Of a stretch of 56,864 nt of DNA, positions 45,501-54,335 are shown piece by piece. This DNA comes from Oscillatoriales cyanobacterium USR001 (lineage in GTDB: Bacteria; Cyanobacteriota; Cyanobacteriia; Cyanobacteriales; Microcoleaceae). The translations under genes were made by a program, and so were the position numbers. The notes beneath the pieces were generated by a model. The model ran no database searches. It was given only the letters and a program-made list of their open reading frames with translations, and had not been told where the DNA came from. Numbering within the stretch: position 1 is the stretch's first letter; every line of letters begins with the position of its first letter. The stretch lies in assembly GCA_001698425.1 (NCBI GenBank), contig MBRE01000037.1, positions 197,239 through 254,102 on the forward strand, given 5' to 3'.

Positions 45501-47909
45501 AGCAGGTTGTTCTGGTTGTATATGCAACAGTTCTAGCCGTGTTGTATTGCTGGCTAATTCACCTTCATTGACAAAAAAATGAGGCGGATTAGTTAGATCA
45601 GCAAGTTCAGCTTCAAAAGTACATCCCAGTATTGAAGTCACCTTGCACATACGATTTCCATCTTGACCAATACGCACTTGAAACACCCGAATGGGTTTTG
45701 GTTCATTTTCTAGCAAACGTTCACGCAAATGTTCTATATTACGTCTGCCTAGATAATATTTCGCCTGTTCCTTAATCTTATCGTCAGAACTCTTGAAAAG
45801 ACTCAGAAACGCTCCAATGGGTTCTAATGGACAGTAATCCTCCCATTTCTTAAAGTAATTTATCAAGATGTTATTTTCGTCTTCTGAAGCTTCATCTGAT
45901 TCTGGTAAATCTTGATTGCCTTGAGTCTCTGATTGCAAGAATGAATGTATAATATTTAACTGCTCTTCATCTAGCACATAAGTACCATCAATATTGTTAC
46001 CTTCCTTTATTAACTGGTTAGGAGATTTCCACTGACCTTTACGATTAAGAAGACGGATCTGGGGTAAAATATCTGTGCTGAATGTTCCGTAATTAATAGC
46101 TAACCCAAGATATGTATTGAAAATTTCCACATTAGCGGCATTAGCAGCATCCACTTGATGCTCAGGACTAGAGAGTAATATTAGAAGCTTGCGGAGATTT
46201 TCCACCTCCATTTTATCTAAGAGGTTTTGCAACAGATATCTTTTGAATTTCTCTTGTGATAGCTTATTGGCAAAGTTCCAGGCAGGCAGGAAGCTAACAT
46301 TAAAGTCTTTGAAAGCTTCTAAGCATTTATCTAAGGGAAACTCTTCTATAGAAAACTCTCCTATCTGATATTCTGGCGCTTGTTTCAGAAGTTTACCAAT
46401 CTCGGCTAAGGCTTTATCTTCTGTGATGAATAGTTTCTCAGTAAGCCATTGCCAACAGTCATTATGATCGCGAAACTGCTTCGCTAATTGGGAAGATGAT
46501 ATATAACAATCAGGAACTAAATAGACTAAGCCCTCAATCTCCTCATTTAGAGATGGGTAGTGCAGAATGATAATGTTCTTAGGATCGATAGCATCCCCCT
46601 GTTTATCTACCAACCAAGCCAGTGTGCTAAGTTTTTGAGTGTTTACATTATTAGGAGTAGACTGCGGTAAAAGACTGCTGAGAGCATCCAGAATAATTTC
46701 AAAATACTTGTGCGGTTCGCTTTGATCCAGAATAAACTCAATAACATCATTCTCTTTCCATTGTGAAAAAAACTTATTGAGAATTGGAAAATTCTTATGA
46801 TTCTTAATTTCTTTAGGCAATTGGCTTATTTCTGCATACTCACCAGCACTCAAATCCACTAATGTTGACAAGTGTTTCTGGAGTTTTTCGGGGATGATAA
46901 TAATTTTCGATGGAGAGACAGTACGATCGCCTAAAAATAACCAGCTTTCTCTTGTAAGAATTGTTTTTAATTCATCTGAAATACTTGTAGATAGCACATC
47001 AAGGATAACTGGACAAAAACTTTGCCAATGTTCAATGGTTTTCTGATTATGAGTTAATATTTTCTTAATTACTATTTCTGCATTCCAAAATGTAAATAAG
47101 CTTTTAATCCAATGCTCTACTTTACTCTTTCTGACTGATTCATGTAGAACCTGTTGAGGATGTTTACTGTTATCTAAACTAGCAATCTTTCTTGCATATT
47201 GCTCCAAATTATTTGGCAACCTGAGTATATCTTGTGGACAATATCCATTGGTCGGAAGCCACCCAGAACTTTTTAAAGACTCTTTGTGCAATTCTTTCTT
47301 CTCATCAGGACTCATCTTTTCCAGTGCATCAAGAATGATGTCATAGTATTGATGAGGATTCGGTAGGCTAAGAACTTTGGCGATCGCGGCATCAGGAGTC
47401 CATAAATCAATCCAATCCTGGCGAATTTTCTCATTGGATCGAATTAGAACAACATGATCCTTAATTCGTAGATCTAAAGGAAAATTTGGGTTTTTTAGAT
47501 ACACTCGACCTGCTTGGATATTTTCGAGCGTACCATCAACTGTTTCATGTAGTTTTAGCGATCGCCATAAATCCTTATTAGCAGGGTCTTGACTGATATA
47601 GCGGAGAAGTTCATCTCTCTCAGATTTGTTCAGCAAACTTCCATCGACGGACTCTGGGTTTGGGCGAATTAAATCAACAACTTGTTCAGCTAGAAGTTCT
47701 TTAATTCCCAATCTTTCAAAATTAGCTGTACGAATGGAATCAACTAATACCGAATCAATTAATCGCCAATCTTCTTTCCGACTGGTGAGAACTTGTAACC
47801 CAATCTTTTGCCATAGCGTACTTTTTTCAGGGATGATGAATAAGGATGTTTGTACATCATCATATTTTTCCTTATTTCCATGCAGCAAGTAACGTAATTC
47901 TTTAGACAT
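42576..47909 (-). CDS. Giant sacsin-like GHKL ATPase with C-terminal DUF3883 nuclease-like domain
   Basis: A 1777-residue protein. The N-terminal part holds at least three diverged ~110-residue repeats, near 180, 290 and 400 (HQYYDIILDALE, CPVILDVLS, HKYFEIILDALS, each followed by a WL-containing stretch). A coiled coil lies near 890-930. The Hsp90/sacsin-type ATPase follows: N-box ELFQNADDA (E946, N950, D953) and G2 box GMFGLGFKS (G1031-S1039). The end is DUF3883-like: YGYDFRCKA (D1650) and FVEVKTIN (E1662, K1664), a PD-(D/E)XK-like site. It starts 6 bases after the upstream ATPase gene, with AAGGAG overlapping that stop, so the two are coupled. The architecture recalls plant NO VEIN/sacsin proteins and bacterial defence genes. 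Role inferred. Confidence 0.82.
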   Translation of the reverse strand: MSKELRYLLHGNKEKYDDVQTSLFIIPEKSTLWQKIGLQVLTSRKEDWRLIDSVLVDSIRTANFERLGIKELLAEQVVDLIRPNPESVDGSLLNKSERDELLRYISQDPANKDLWRSLKLHETVDGTLENIQAGRVYLKNPNFPLDLRIKDHVVLIRSNEKIRQDWIDLWTPDAAIAKVLSLPNPHQYYDIILDALEKMSPDEKKELHKESLKSSGWLPTNGYCPQDILRLPNNLEQYARKIASLDNSKHPQQVLHESVRKSKVEHWIKSLFTFWNAEIVIKKILTHNQKTIEHWQSFCPVILDVLSTSISDELKTILTRESWLFLGDRTVSPSKIIIIPEKLQKHLSTLVDLSAGEYAEISQLPKEIKNHKNFPILNKFFSQWKENDVIEFILDQSEPHKYFEIILDALSSLLPQSTPNNVNTQKLSTLAWLVDKQGDAIDPKNIIILHYPSLNEEIEGLVYLVPDCYISSSQLAKQFRDHNDCWQWLTEKLFITEDKALAEIGKLLKQAPEYQIGEFSIEEFPLDKCLEAFKDFNVSFLPAWNFANKLSQEKFKRYLLQNLLDKMEVENLRKLLILLSSPEHQVDAANAANVEIFNTYLGLAINYGTFSTDILPQIRLLNRKGQWKSPNQLIKEGNNIDGTYVLDEEQLNIIHSFLQSETQGNQDLPESDEASEDENNILINYFKKWEDYCPLEPIGAFLSLFKSSDDKIKEQAKYYLGRRNIEHLRERLLENEPKPIRVFQVRIGQDGNRMCKVTSILGCTFEAELADLTNPPHFFVNEGELASNTTRLELLHIQPEQPAIRNELVRILKESTKILLKKVYGVETNSIEAIWEDLLNSDQLDIRVAEKLVMKSASYILRELGIQELSVKMLLDNLEDLHRNETEYEVQNLNEKKQATEKEIQAKLSELSNLLKNNEGVKESLLKSVREKIKRHGYSQQSIPFELFQNADDAVVEWQEMSSPTELEDERKEFLVVMSDRQLSFIHAGRPIGCFQHSDNPERDYRDEGYHRDLEKMLTFNNSDKGDGVTGMFGLGFKSVYLSSCKRPRILSKRLGFAVEGGLIPSRLSPEETKDLQEKLELYNMPSDATIVELELDQGIQPQEIIREFQERAGVLTVFSRAITKYRFINKIEDNDSKLFTWERKPFLGIQGVEINRITIKGEDSLRLCLRTASGSALLLDMTERDGRLSCTTPDAPTFWVTAPTQEKLSVGFILNAAFKVTTGRTRLDSTGQNKERANNIGIALGQLLKKLCEANWEDVKVALGFSSVDSYSFWEFLWKELAVNWQKIDTNEQRDLISGILGGDRGMGYLITRSEALPNGLYGDYRKLIRINSNTKYSKVTGKLAEESCFCKVASWSSFQKSSDPRTLIVDTQWEEATKLLDKSLFDKRTIDIDDIQLLKALKTEVGVSEAKVTPEQAKEVGKLISKDSKDFLNSFNNSSERDSLKDFLPQIKFQSKAGNYLPSEQLLSATSEQAEEKLLVGFAPNDCLLHVDYTDTAIAFFDACRLQRKSIPVEVLQEWVLWAETTEKRKAIYDYLSKGEHRDQLAKLLYENSQDSWIKKDQSINRLIESMMRFITERENEYQPEPTDSREKEDQLKPTGSIIQTDQQGVGDNSEKWGKVGEEEAKLFYEKLGYDVTKQPDEGGYGYDFRCKADSELFVEVKTINPTYNDMVRITRNEWRAMCENQNLEKYELFIVCHSGELITNRIRIKSAWKTLQEVFSKLDQQDLTDCEYTEDQEVLIALQRNSNGLDNDILFNWKRLVKTGLSKNIEEFSS

Positions 47910-47915
47910 GACGAA

Positions 47916-50528
47916 TTAACTCCTTAATAGATTTATGAGATTTATGCGTTGTTTAGGAATAGCCAAATTTGGCTTTTGGTCAAGCAGGTTTTTACAGCTA
48001 TCAAGTGTGAGTGAAGAAATACCTTTCATACTTGGAATTTTGTTAAGTATGCTTGCGAGATCCTCCTCAATGAATATGAAGTCATAATCAGGAATGGCTT
48101 CATTTAGGGCAGCCGCTATGGCAGTATTGTATTTATCACCTATGGTGAAAAGAAGGTTTTTGGAGCGACTTTCGCATAGTTGATTATAATTACAAAGGTA
48201 ATTCTTTTTCTCGCGATATTTATAGCCGTAAAATAAGATTTTATCAGCTAGTTCACCACTAATAATTAAAGGAGAATCAAACTGCCTAAGAATTTGTTTA
48301 ATCAGGTTACAAATTGCTAGGTATATAGACCTATCTTCTTTCAAGATATCACTAAGACAAGTAAGTACCTTAACTGCTTGCTCAGATTTCAGTATTGCTT
48401 GACTAGATTGTGATGCAGGCTCAAAAGTTTTATAGATAAGTAACATATCGAGGTTGAGTGCATACAGCTTGTTAAGAACATTATGCACGGCGGTTTGCTC
48501 GTCTGCGTCGATTTTGGCGATCGCGTAACGATTTTTCGGTAACACAAGTTCTACTAATTTCTTTACAAAGGGAAGAATTTCATCCTTTTGTAGTTCTGTT
48601 ATACCAAGTTCTGCAAAAGCTTTATGAAGAAGTTCTCTTAAGCTTACCTGCACTTTTTCATCATTGATAACCTTAGTTTCTTGCTGACTTAAAAAAGCTT
48701 GGAGGAAGCTAAGATTATCAATATCTGAGAAAATTTCGCTAGGTTTGAGTGAATTTATTTCGCTAGGTTCGAGTGAATTTATATTTATAATAGCGCATAT
48801 TTCGTCTCGTTCCCAGGTAAGAGTATTTTTTCCTGCAAGTAAGTTCGGTTTTCCTTCAACGGTTAAGCAGTATTGCTCGGCAAGTTTTTCAAGTTTTGGG
48901 AAAGCATCCCAGATAGACTTAGAAGGAATGCTAGGAAGCGATCGCACAGTTGCGTCCAATCCTATAAGTTGCCACTGATTGACCGAAGGACAAGTACGAA
49001 ATACCCATTGATACTCGAAATAAATACTTTGCCTAAATATTTTGCCTTTAAACAGATGAGATTTAAGAAGTCCTTGACATAGGTGCGATATAGCAGTATC
49101 AGAAAGCTTATGAGTCTCTACAAAGTCACGCAAAGATGGTAAAATAAGTCTTAGTGTTCCTTTTGTCGCAAGCAGATAGTTCCACTGCCAAACCATATCA
49201 TCCTCGTTTTGGGGAGGATGAGCGATCACTTCCCGATCAATATTCTTTAGCCCTTCAATATATTTTCTTCCAGAATCAAGAAAAAAGTAACCGTGCAGGA
49301 AAATTGTGTAGTCTTGTTCGCCATCACAATCAATTTGTTGATATGCAGCACGATCTTCTTCGTTTGAGCTATTTTCATCACTCGCCAGAGGCAGAAAAAC
49401 TGCCCATTGAAGAGTTAATTTAGCACTACGAGATGTGTTACTTGATTTTTGCGTAAAAACAACACCACAGTGAGGAATTGACTTGTCAGGAATAAATTCT
49501 TCATAATCTTTATCTTCATTGATAGATGATCGCTGGCTCCAGTAGCAAGATTTCTGCAAATCGGCCCAGAAGTTTTTTGAGGCTTTATCCGCATCTTGCC
49601 CCAGTAAAAATGCAAAATCTGCTGCTGGCAATATCCGCTCAATACCAGCAAAAGAGATCGCCTGTTTACTCACAGTTACTTTTCCTTTGAGACGATGCTC
49701 ATTAGGTGAAAGTGCATCTTTATCTTTATCATTCTTAGGGTAAATAAAGCGTTCTAAATGAACTGAAGAATCTAAGCAAACATTAAATTTTTGTTGTAAT
49801 GTTCTTGTTTCATCCTCAACCCAATATTGAATATCAGTCAAGTGTCGCAATAAAGGAAGTAGTTGCCCAATTTTGATATCCATATCATTAGGCAAACTAT
49901 CTTGAATAGAATTTTCGTCATTGTAATAATTGGCAAGAATACAGCGTTCATCATCCGGTCTTTGTCGAAATGGAACCCAAAGAAGGAAATATTGGTTCTC
50001 TGTATCCTTAATTAACTTATGAGCAATCAGATACTTTTTCAAATGCTCATGGTCTACTTCATTTAACTCAATCCATTCTGGTCGTCTCCTATCTTCACCA
50101 GCGGGTGTCGCCCAAGGATTAATAAAATTACCGCACCCATTAGGAAAATCTTCAGAACGCGCAATATAGAAAAAAGCTTCGCAAAAGTGAAAAATGCTTT
50201 TTTGTCCTAAGCCAAACTTACCAATTTTGCCCTTATCTCCTGCATTTGCATCAATACCAAAAGAAGAAATTGCTTCACGATCAGATATTTTAAACACACC
50301 ATCATTGAGAAAAAATAGGGCTGGTATTTTCAAAAGCGGATGAACTACCGGATTATCAGCGGTGCCAATCAATCCTCTAGATATCCCGAACTTAAGAGTT
50401 TTGGCTTGGCCATCGTTCGCATTTTGAATAATTTCTTTGATAATTGGAAAGCCTTGTTTATATCGTTCTCTCAGAAGACTCTTTATATTGTTAATAATTT
50501 CACCTTGTCTGCGTTGATAACCTGGCAT
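47916..50528 (-). CDS. Sacsin-like GHKL ATPase, 870 aa, first gene of the pair
   Basis: An 870-residue protein with the ATPase at the very front: N-box PIIKEIIQNANDG (E32, N36, D39), a G1-like LFFLNDGVF (D76, G77) followed by GIDANAGDKGKIGKFGLGQKS (G103-S111). This is the Hsp90/sacsin type of Bergerat fold. The remaining 600 residues are mixed alpha/beta and helical with no recognised domain; there is no membrane segment or nuclease motif. It leads a two-gene operon whose second member carries DUF3883. AT-rich compared with the neighbours. The ATG at 50528 has only a weak purine stretch before it. Confidence 0.8.
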   Translation of the reverse strand: MPGYQRRQGEIINNIKSLLRERYKQGFPIIKEIIQNANDGQAKTLKFGISRGLIGTADNPVVHPLLKIPALFFLNDGVFKISDREAISSFGIDANAGDKGKIGKFGLGQKSIFHFCEAFFYIARSEDFPNGCGNFINPWATPAGEDRRRPEWIELNEVDHEHLKKYLIAHKLIKDTENQYFLLWVPFRQRPDDERCILANYYNDENSIQDSLPNDMDIKIGQLLPLLRHLTDIQYWVEDETRTLQQKFNVCLDSSVHLERFIYPKNDKDKDALSPNEHRLKGKVTVSKQAISFAGIERILPAADFAFLLGQDADKASKNFWADLQKSCYWSQRSSINEDKDYEEFIPDKSIPHCGVVFTQKSSNTSRSAKLTLQWAVFLPLASDENSSNEEDRAAYQQIDCDGEQDYTIFLHGYFFLDSGRKYIEGLKNIDREVIAHPPQNEDDMVWQWNYLLATKGTLRLILPSLRDFVETHKLSDTAISHLCQGLLKSHLFKGKIFRQSIYFEYQWVFRTCPSVNQWQLIGLDATVRSLPSIPSKSIWDAFPKLEKLAEQYCLTVEGKPNLLAGKNTLTWERDEICAIININSLEPSEINSLKPSEIFSDIDNLSFLQAFLSQQETKVINDEKVQVSLRELLHKAFAELGITELQKDEILPFVKKLVELVLPKNRYAIAKIDADEQTAVHNVLNKLYALNLDMLLIYKTFEPASQSSQAILKSEQAVKVLTCLSDILKEDRSIYLAICNLIKQILRQFDSPLIISGELADKILFYGYKYREKKNYLCNYNQLCESRSKNLLFTIGDKYNTAIAAALNEAIPDYDFIFIEEDLASILNKIPSMKGISSLTLDSCKNLLDQKPNLAIPKQRINLINLLRS

Positions 50529-50582
50529 CTTAGTTTTCTTTTCCTTATTTTATATATTTTTAGTTATTGCGATTACCAATTA

Positions 50583-50816
50583 TCAGAATCTACTATTTTG
50601 GGCTTTATAGAACCCATTTGGGATCTTTTCCCTCATCAAGTTATAATTATGCACTCCTAAACGTTCTGATACCTCTGTAATCCTCTGGCAATTCCCTGAT
50701 TTTAACCAATAAACTGCCTGCATCTTTTGCTGATTAGTTAGAGTTCGTTGCTTTCTTAATATTAGTTTTAATTCGCTGACTGGAATCTGAATTATTTCTT
50801 GATAATTTACTTTCAT
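50583..50816 (-). pseudogene. IS630-type transposase fragment (N-terminal HTH)
   Basis: A 77-codon frame (NYQEIIQIPVSELKLILRKQ, ITEVSERLGVHNYN) resembles the helix-turn-helix front of cyanobacterial IS630-family transposases and stops before any DDE catalytic part, which is absent. It lies in the 445-base gap upstream of the sacsin-like pair; the remainder (50817-50973) shows only AT-rich sequence and a HIP1 site. Confidence 0.6.
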
Positions 50817-50973
50817 CTAACAATCCTTAAACTCTGAAGTCATCGTAGCATATCTTTGGAAAAATTGTATTAGTTATCTCCTTTTTAATGAACCCCACAC
50901 CATCCGCAGAGGACGCAGACGTAAGAGAAAGAGAATAAAAGGGGTATTTAAACCGGATTTGCGATCGCCCCTT

Positions 50974-52500
50974 TTAATTAAGATAATAAAAACTTTCGAT
51001 AAAATCTACAAACTTACTACTATTTGGCAAAGTAGCCTTATGGGGATGAGCGCTCAGTAATTTCTTACCAAACTTCGGATTCAAATGCACGCTCAGAGTT
51101 TGTTCGCTAGAATTATTTAAAATCGTCTGAGTCGGAGCTTGAAAAAAATTGATTTTTTGTTCGCTATTCAGCCAAGATAGTATTTTCTTTAACTCATTTA
51201 CCTTATTAATCCCCTCATTCATCGCCGTACATAACTGCACTATTCGTTTCTTTTCTATACTTTGCAATTGTAGATTTCTCGCCAACGCAATTAGATTCTT
51301 CTGAGTTGATACAGCATCATTAAATGGCAAAATTGCCATACAACCCACAGGTAGCAAATGCTCATCACTATCTATGATAAACGTGATCGCAGTTTTTCGA
51401 TAACCAACCTCAATACTAGGAGGACGATAAACAATAGGATAATGTTCTGCTATTTGTTGGTAAATAGTCACTAAAACAGAATTAGCATCATATTCTAAAG
51501 CCGCATCCACAATAATTTTCACAGTCGGCGGTCGATGATTAAAAAACTTTTTCGATTCTTCCGCCGAACCAAAACGGTAAATCTGACTATTATCACCATT
51601 AGCACTCAAATCAACCCACTCGCAAGTAATTTCTTCTGCTTTAATCCCAAATCGAGGTACATCGTAAAGTTTTACCCCGCTTAAAATCGAACCCGATAAA
51701 TCAGCACCTATCCAATCCGCACCAATCAAATTTGCTACAGTTAAATCAGCATGAACAAAACTAGCATTAGTCAAATTAGCATTAGCTAAATTAGCCCCAT
51801 AGAGATTTGCCCCGCTTAATTTTGCATCATTCAGATCGGTTCCGCTCAAATTTGCCCCACTGAGATCGGCCCATCGAAGATTAGTTCCACTCAAATTTGC
51901 GCCGCTAAAATTAACTTGAGAAAGATTAGCTTGTCGCAAATCAGCACCACTGAGATCCGCACCTGTTAAATCAGCCTTAGTTAAATCTGCTCCATGTAAA
52001 TTAGCTAACTCAAAGTTAACTCCCGTCCCTGATGCGCCTCTAAAATTTGCCCCACTGAGATTAGCATGACTAAAGTTGACTTCTGTAAGTTTTGCCTCTC
52101 TCAAATCAGCCCCAGTTAAATTAGCTTTGCTAAAATTAGCTTTACTTAGTTCGGCACGAATTAACTCTCCTCTAATTACTGCGGCTCCCACTAATTGCGC
52201 TTCAGTTAAATCGGAACGCACTAAGTTAGCGACATTCAGAGTAGCGCCATTTAAGATTGCCCGTACCAAATTCGCACTACTAAGTCTAGCGACATTAAGG
52301 TTAGCATCAGAGAGATCGATTTCGCTCAAATTTGCTCCACTTAGATTGGTAACAAATAAGCTGGCTCCACTCAAATTTGCTTGACTTAAGTTAATGCGAC
52401 TTAAATTAGCTTCATTGAGGTTTAACCCTGTAAAATCTCTTTCTCCTTCTGTATATTTTTTAACAAGTTCGTATCTTTTTAGGAGTTCCTCAGCTTCCAT
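50974..52500 (-). CDS. Pentapeptide-repeat protein with shared C-terminal domain, copy 3
   Basis: A 508-residue soluble protein. After a short N-terminus (EELLKRYELVKKYTEGERDF) some 50 A(N/D)LSx repeats run from about 22 to 285 and should build a long right-handed beta-helix. The C-terminal ~220 residues (CEWVDLSANGDNSQIYRF, PPTVKIIVDAAL, PPSIEVGYRKTAI, FFQAPTQTIL) form a domain also found in the two genes upstream; I know no name for it. No signal peptide. Possible roles include scaffold or DNA-mimic; nothing here decides. Most diverged of the three copies (extra LVKKY near the N-terminus). Confidence 0.87.
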   Translation of the reverse strand: MEAEELLKRYELVKKYTEGERDFTGLNLNEANLSRINLSQANLSGASLFVTNLSGANLSEIDLSDANLNVARLSSANLVRAILNGATLNVANLVRSDLTEAQLVGAAVIRGELIRAELSKANFSKANLTGADLREAKLTEVNFSHANLSGANFRGASGTGVNFELANLHGADLTKADLTGADLSGADLRQANLSQVNFSGANLSGTNLRWADLSGANLSGTDLNDAKLSGANLYGANLANANLTNASFVHADLTVANLIGADWIGADLSGSILSGVKLYDVPRFGIKAEEITCEWVDLSANGDNSQIYRFGSAEESKKFFNHRPPTVKIIVDAALEYDANSVLVTIYQQIAEHYPIVYRPPSIEVGYRKTAITFIIDSDEHLLPVGCMAILPFNDAVSTQKNLIALARNLQLQSIEKKRIVQLCTAMNEGINKVNELKKILSWLNSEQKINFFQAPTQTILNNSSEQTLSVHLNPKFGKKLLSAHPHKATLPNSSKFVDFIESFYYLN

Positions 52501-52577
52501 TATAGCTACCTTTTACACAATCTAATGTGGGATATTGGGATTTGAGTTTGGGATTTTTTTCAACTAATCAAAATTGA

Positions 52578-54140
52578 TTATTCATTGAATTGATGAAAGC
52601 TTCTGATAAAATCCACGATTGTGCTTTGGGGTGGCAATGTGAATTTTTGGGCTTTAATGGCAGGGGCATTTGAATTTTTGCTTAGTTCTGGCAAACTAAT
52701 TAAATGTCTGCCAAAGTTGGGATGGTGGTAAATAGTTAAACTTTGAGCGCTAGAATTTGTCAATACCGTCTGGGTGGGTGCGTGAAAAAATCTTGATGTT
52801 GTTTCATTTTCTGTAAGGGCTGGCTGAATTTTAATTTCTCCCATTTTTCTAATTATTTGAGTTAGTGCGATACTTAATTGTGCTACCCTATTTGAGACTT
52901 TGGCGCTGAGGTTATTGTTATTTTGGGGTTGGAGCATTCTGATTATGTTAATGATATTTTTCTGAGTTAATCCTGCATCGTTAAAGGCAAAAATGCCCAC
53001 GTAAGCAGTAGAAAATAGGTTTTCGTCATTCTCTATGCTAAACGATAAAATCGTTCGACGGGGATTGACTTCTATGCTGGGGGGGCTGCTCAAACCTGGG
53101 TATTGCTGGGCGATTTGGCGGTAGGTAGCAGCTAGAGCAAAGTTAGCATCGGTTTCTAGGGGTCTATCTATGATAATCTGAACCGTTGGTGGTGTGGCAT
53201 TAAAAAAATTGTGGGATTCTTCGGGGGTGAATCGTTGGACTTGGCTGCGATCGCCATTAGGACTAAGATCGACCCAATCACAGGTAATATCATCGGCTTT
53301 TAAGCCAAACCTGGATACGCCATAAAGTTTTGCCCCGGTTAAAGCTGCTCCGGTTAAATCGGAACCTACCCAATCGGCGTGAATTAAATTAGCTTGGGTT
53401 AAGTCGGCGTGAACTAGAATCGAATTTAATAAGTTAGCATTATTCAGATTTGCCCCGTATAAATTTGCTCCACTTAATCTCGCTTCGTCTAAATCAGCCC
53501 CTGTTAAATCGGCTCCATTTAAGTCTGCCCATCTGAGATTAGCACCTCTGAGATCGACTCCGCTGAGATTGGCTTGAGAAAGATTGGCTTGTCTGAGCTC
53601 GGCGTTGTTTAAGTTTGCGCCTCGGAGATCGGCACGGCTCAGGTCGGCGCGGTGCAAGTTGGCTCGTTCTAGGTTAGCACCGATGAGGGATGTACCTCTG
53701 AGGTGTGCGCCGCTCAGGTCGGTTTGTTCTAGGTTGGCTTGTCTGAGGGTGGCTTCTCTTAAGTCTGCTTCGCTTAAGTTTGCGCCAATTAAGCAGGCGT
53801 TACTCATATCGGCTCGTATGAGTTCGGCTCTAATTAGGGTGCATTCGCTGAGGTCGGCAGAGTTGAGGTCGGCTCGGATCAAGTTGGCGACGTTGAGGAT
53901 TGCGCCGCTGAGGTTGGCTCTGGTGAGGTTTGCTCCGCTAAGTCTAGCGACGTTGAGTTTAGCTTTTCTTAGGTTTGCATCGCAGAGATTGCTACCGCTC
54001 ATGTTGGTGAGGCTGAGAATTGCCTCACTGAAGTTAGCGCCACTTAGGTTAACTCTACTGAGGTTGGCTTCGCACAGGAGGATGGCGGTAAAGTCTCTTT
54101 CTCCTGCGGCATATTTTTTAAGTAGCTCTTCAGCGTCCAT
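52578..54140 (-). CDS. Pentapeptide-repeat protein with shared C-terminal domain, copy 2
   Basis: A 520-residue paralogue of the genes on both sides, beginning MDAEELLKKYAAGERDFTAI. About 50 pentapeptide repeats (18-280) precede the common C-terminal domain (CDWVDLSPNGDRSQVQRF, PPTVQIIIDRPL, FFHAPTQTVL). It starts 77 bases before copy 3. Cytoplasmic. The same-family layout across three genes marks recent tandem duplication. Confidence 0.87.
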   Translation of the reverse strand: MDAEELLKKYAAGERDFTAILLCEANLSRVNLSGANFSEAILSLTNMSGSNLCDANLRKAKLNVARLSGANLTRANLSGAILNVANLIRADLNSADLSECTLIRAELIRADMSNACLIGANLSEADLREATLRQANLEQTDLSGAHLRGTSLIGANLERANLHRADLSRADLRGANLNNAELRQANLSQANLSGVDLRGANLRWADLNGADLTGADLDEARLSGANLYGANLNNANLLNSILVHADLTQANLIHADWVGSDLTGAALTGAKLYGVSRFGLKADDITCDWVDLSPNGDRSQVQRFTPEESHNFFNATPPTVQIIIDRPLETDANFALAATYRQIAQQYPGLSSPPSIEVNPRRTILSFSIENDENLFSTAYVGIFAFNDAGLTQKNIINIIRMLQPQNNNNLSAKVSNRVAQLSIALTQIIRKMGEIKIQPALTENETTSRFFHAPTQTVLTNSSAQSLTIYHHPNFGRHLISLPELSKNSNAPAIKAQKFTLPPQSTIVDFIRSFHQFNE

Positions 54141-54335
54141 GCCTTTTTGTTTTCCCTGTTGGTTTTAGTGTAGAACTGGCATTGTGTGATGCCTATCTTT
54201 TGACTAGAATAGTCTAAAGCGATCGCACAAATGCGAAAAATATATTGACTCTGCTACCCTGATGGTAATAATTACCCAAAGGGTGCGATCGCGAATTTTT
54301 CACTTTGGCTCTACCATCATTTTAACCGATTATCT

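Noticed and set aside
53584..54168. Long plus-strand frame opposite pentapeptide copy 2, rich in Leu/Arg/Ser/Ala
   Set aside because: It is the complement of the repeated pentapeptide codons; similar frames occur opposite all three copies and opposite 14490-14747. No Shine-Dalgarno and no real protein composition.
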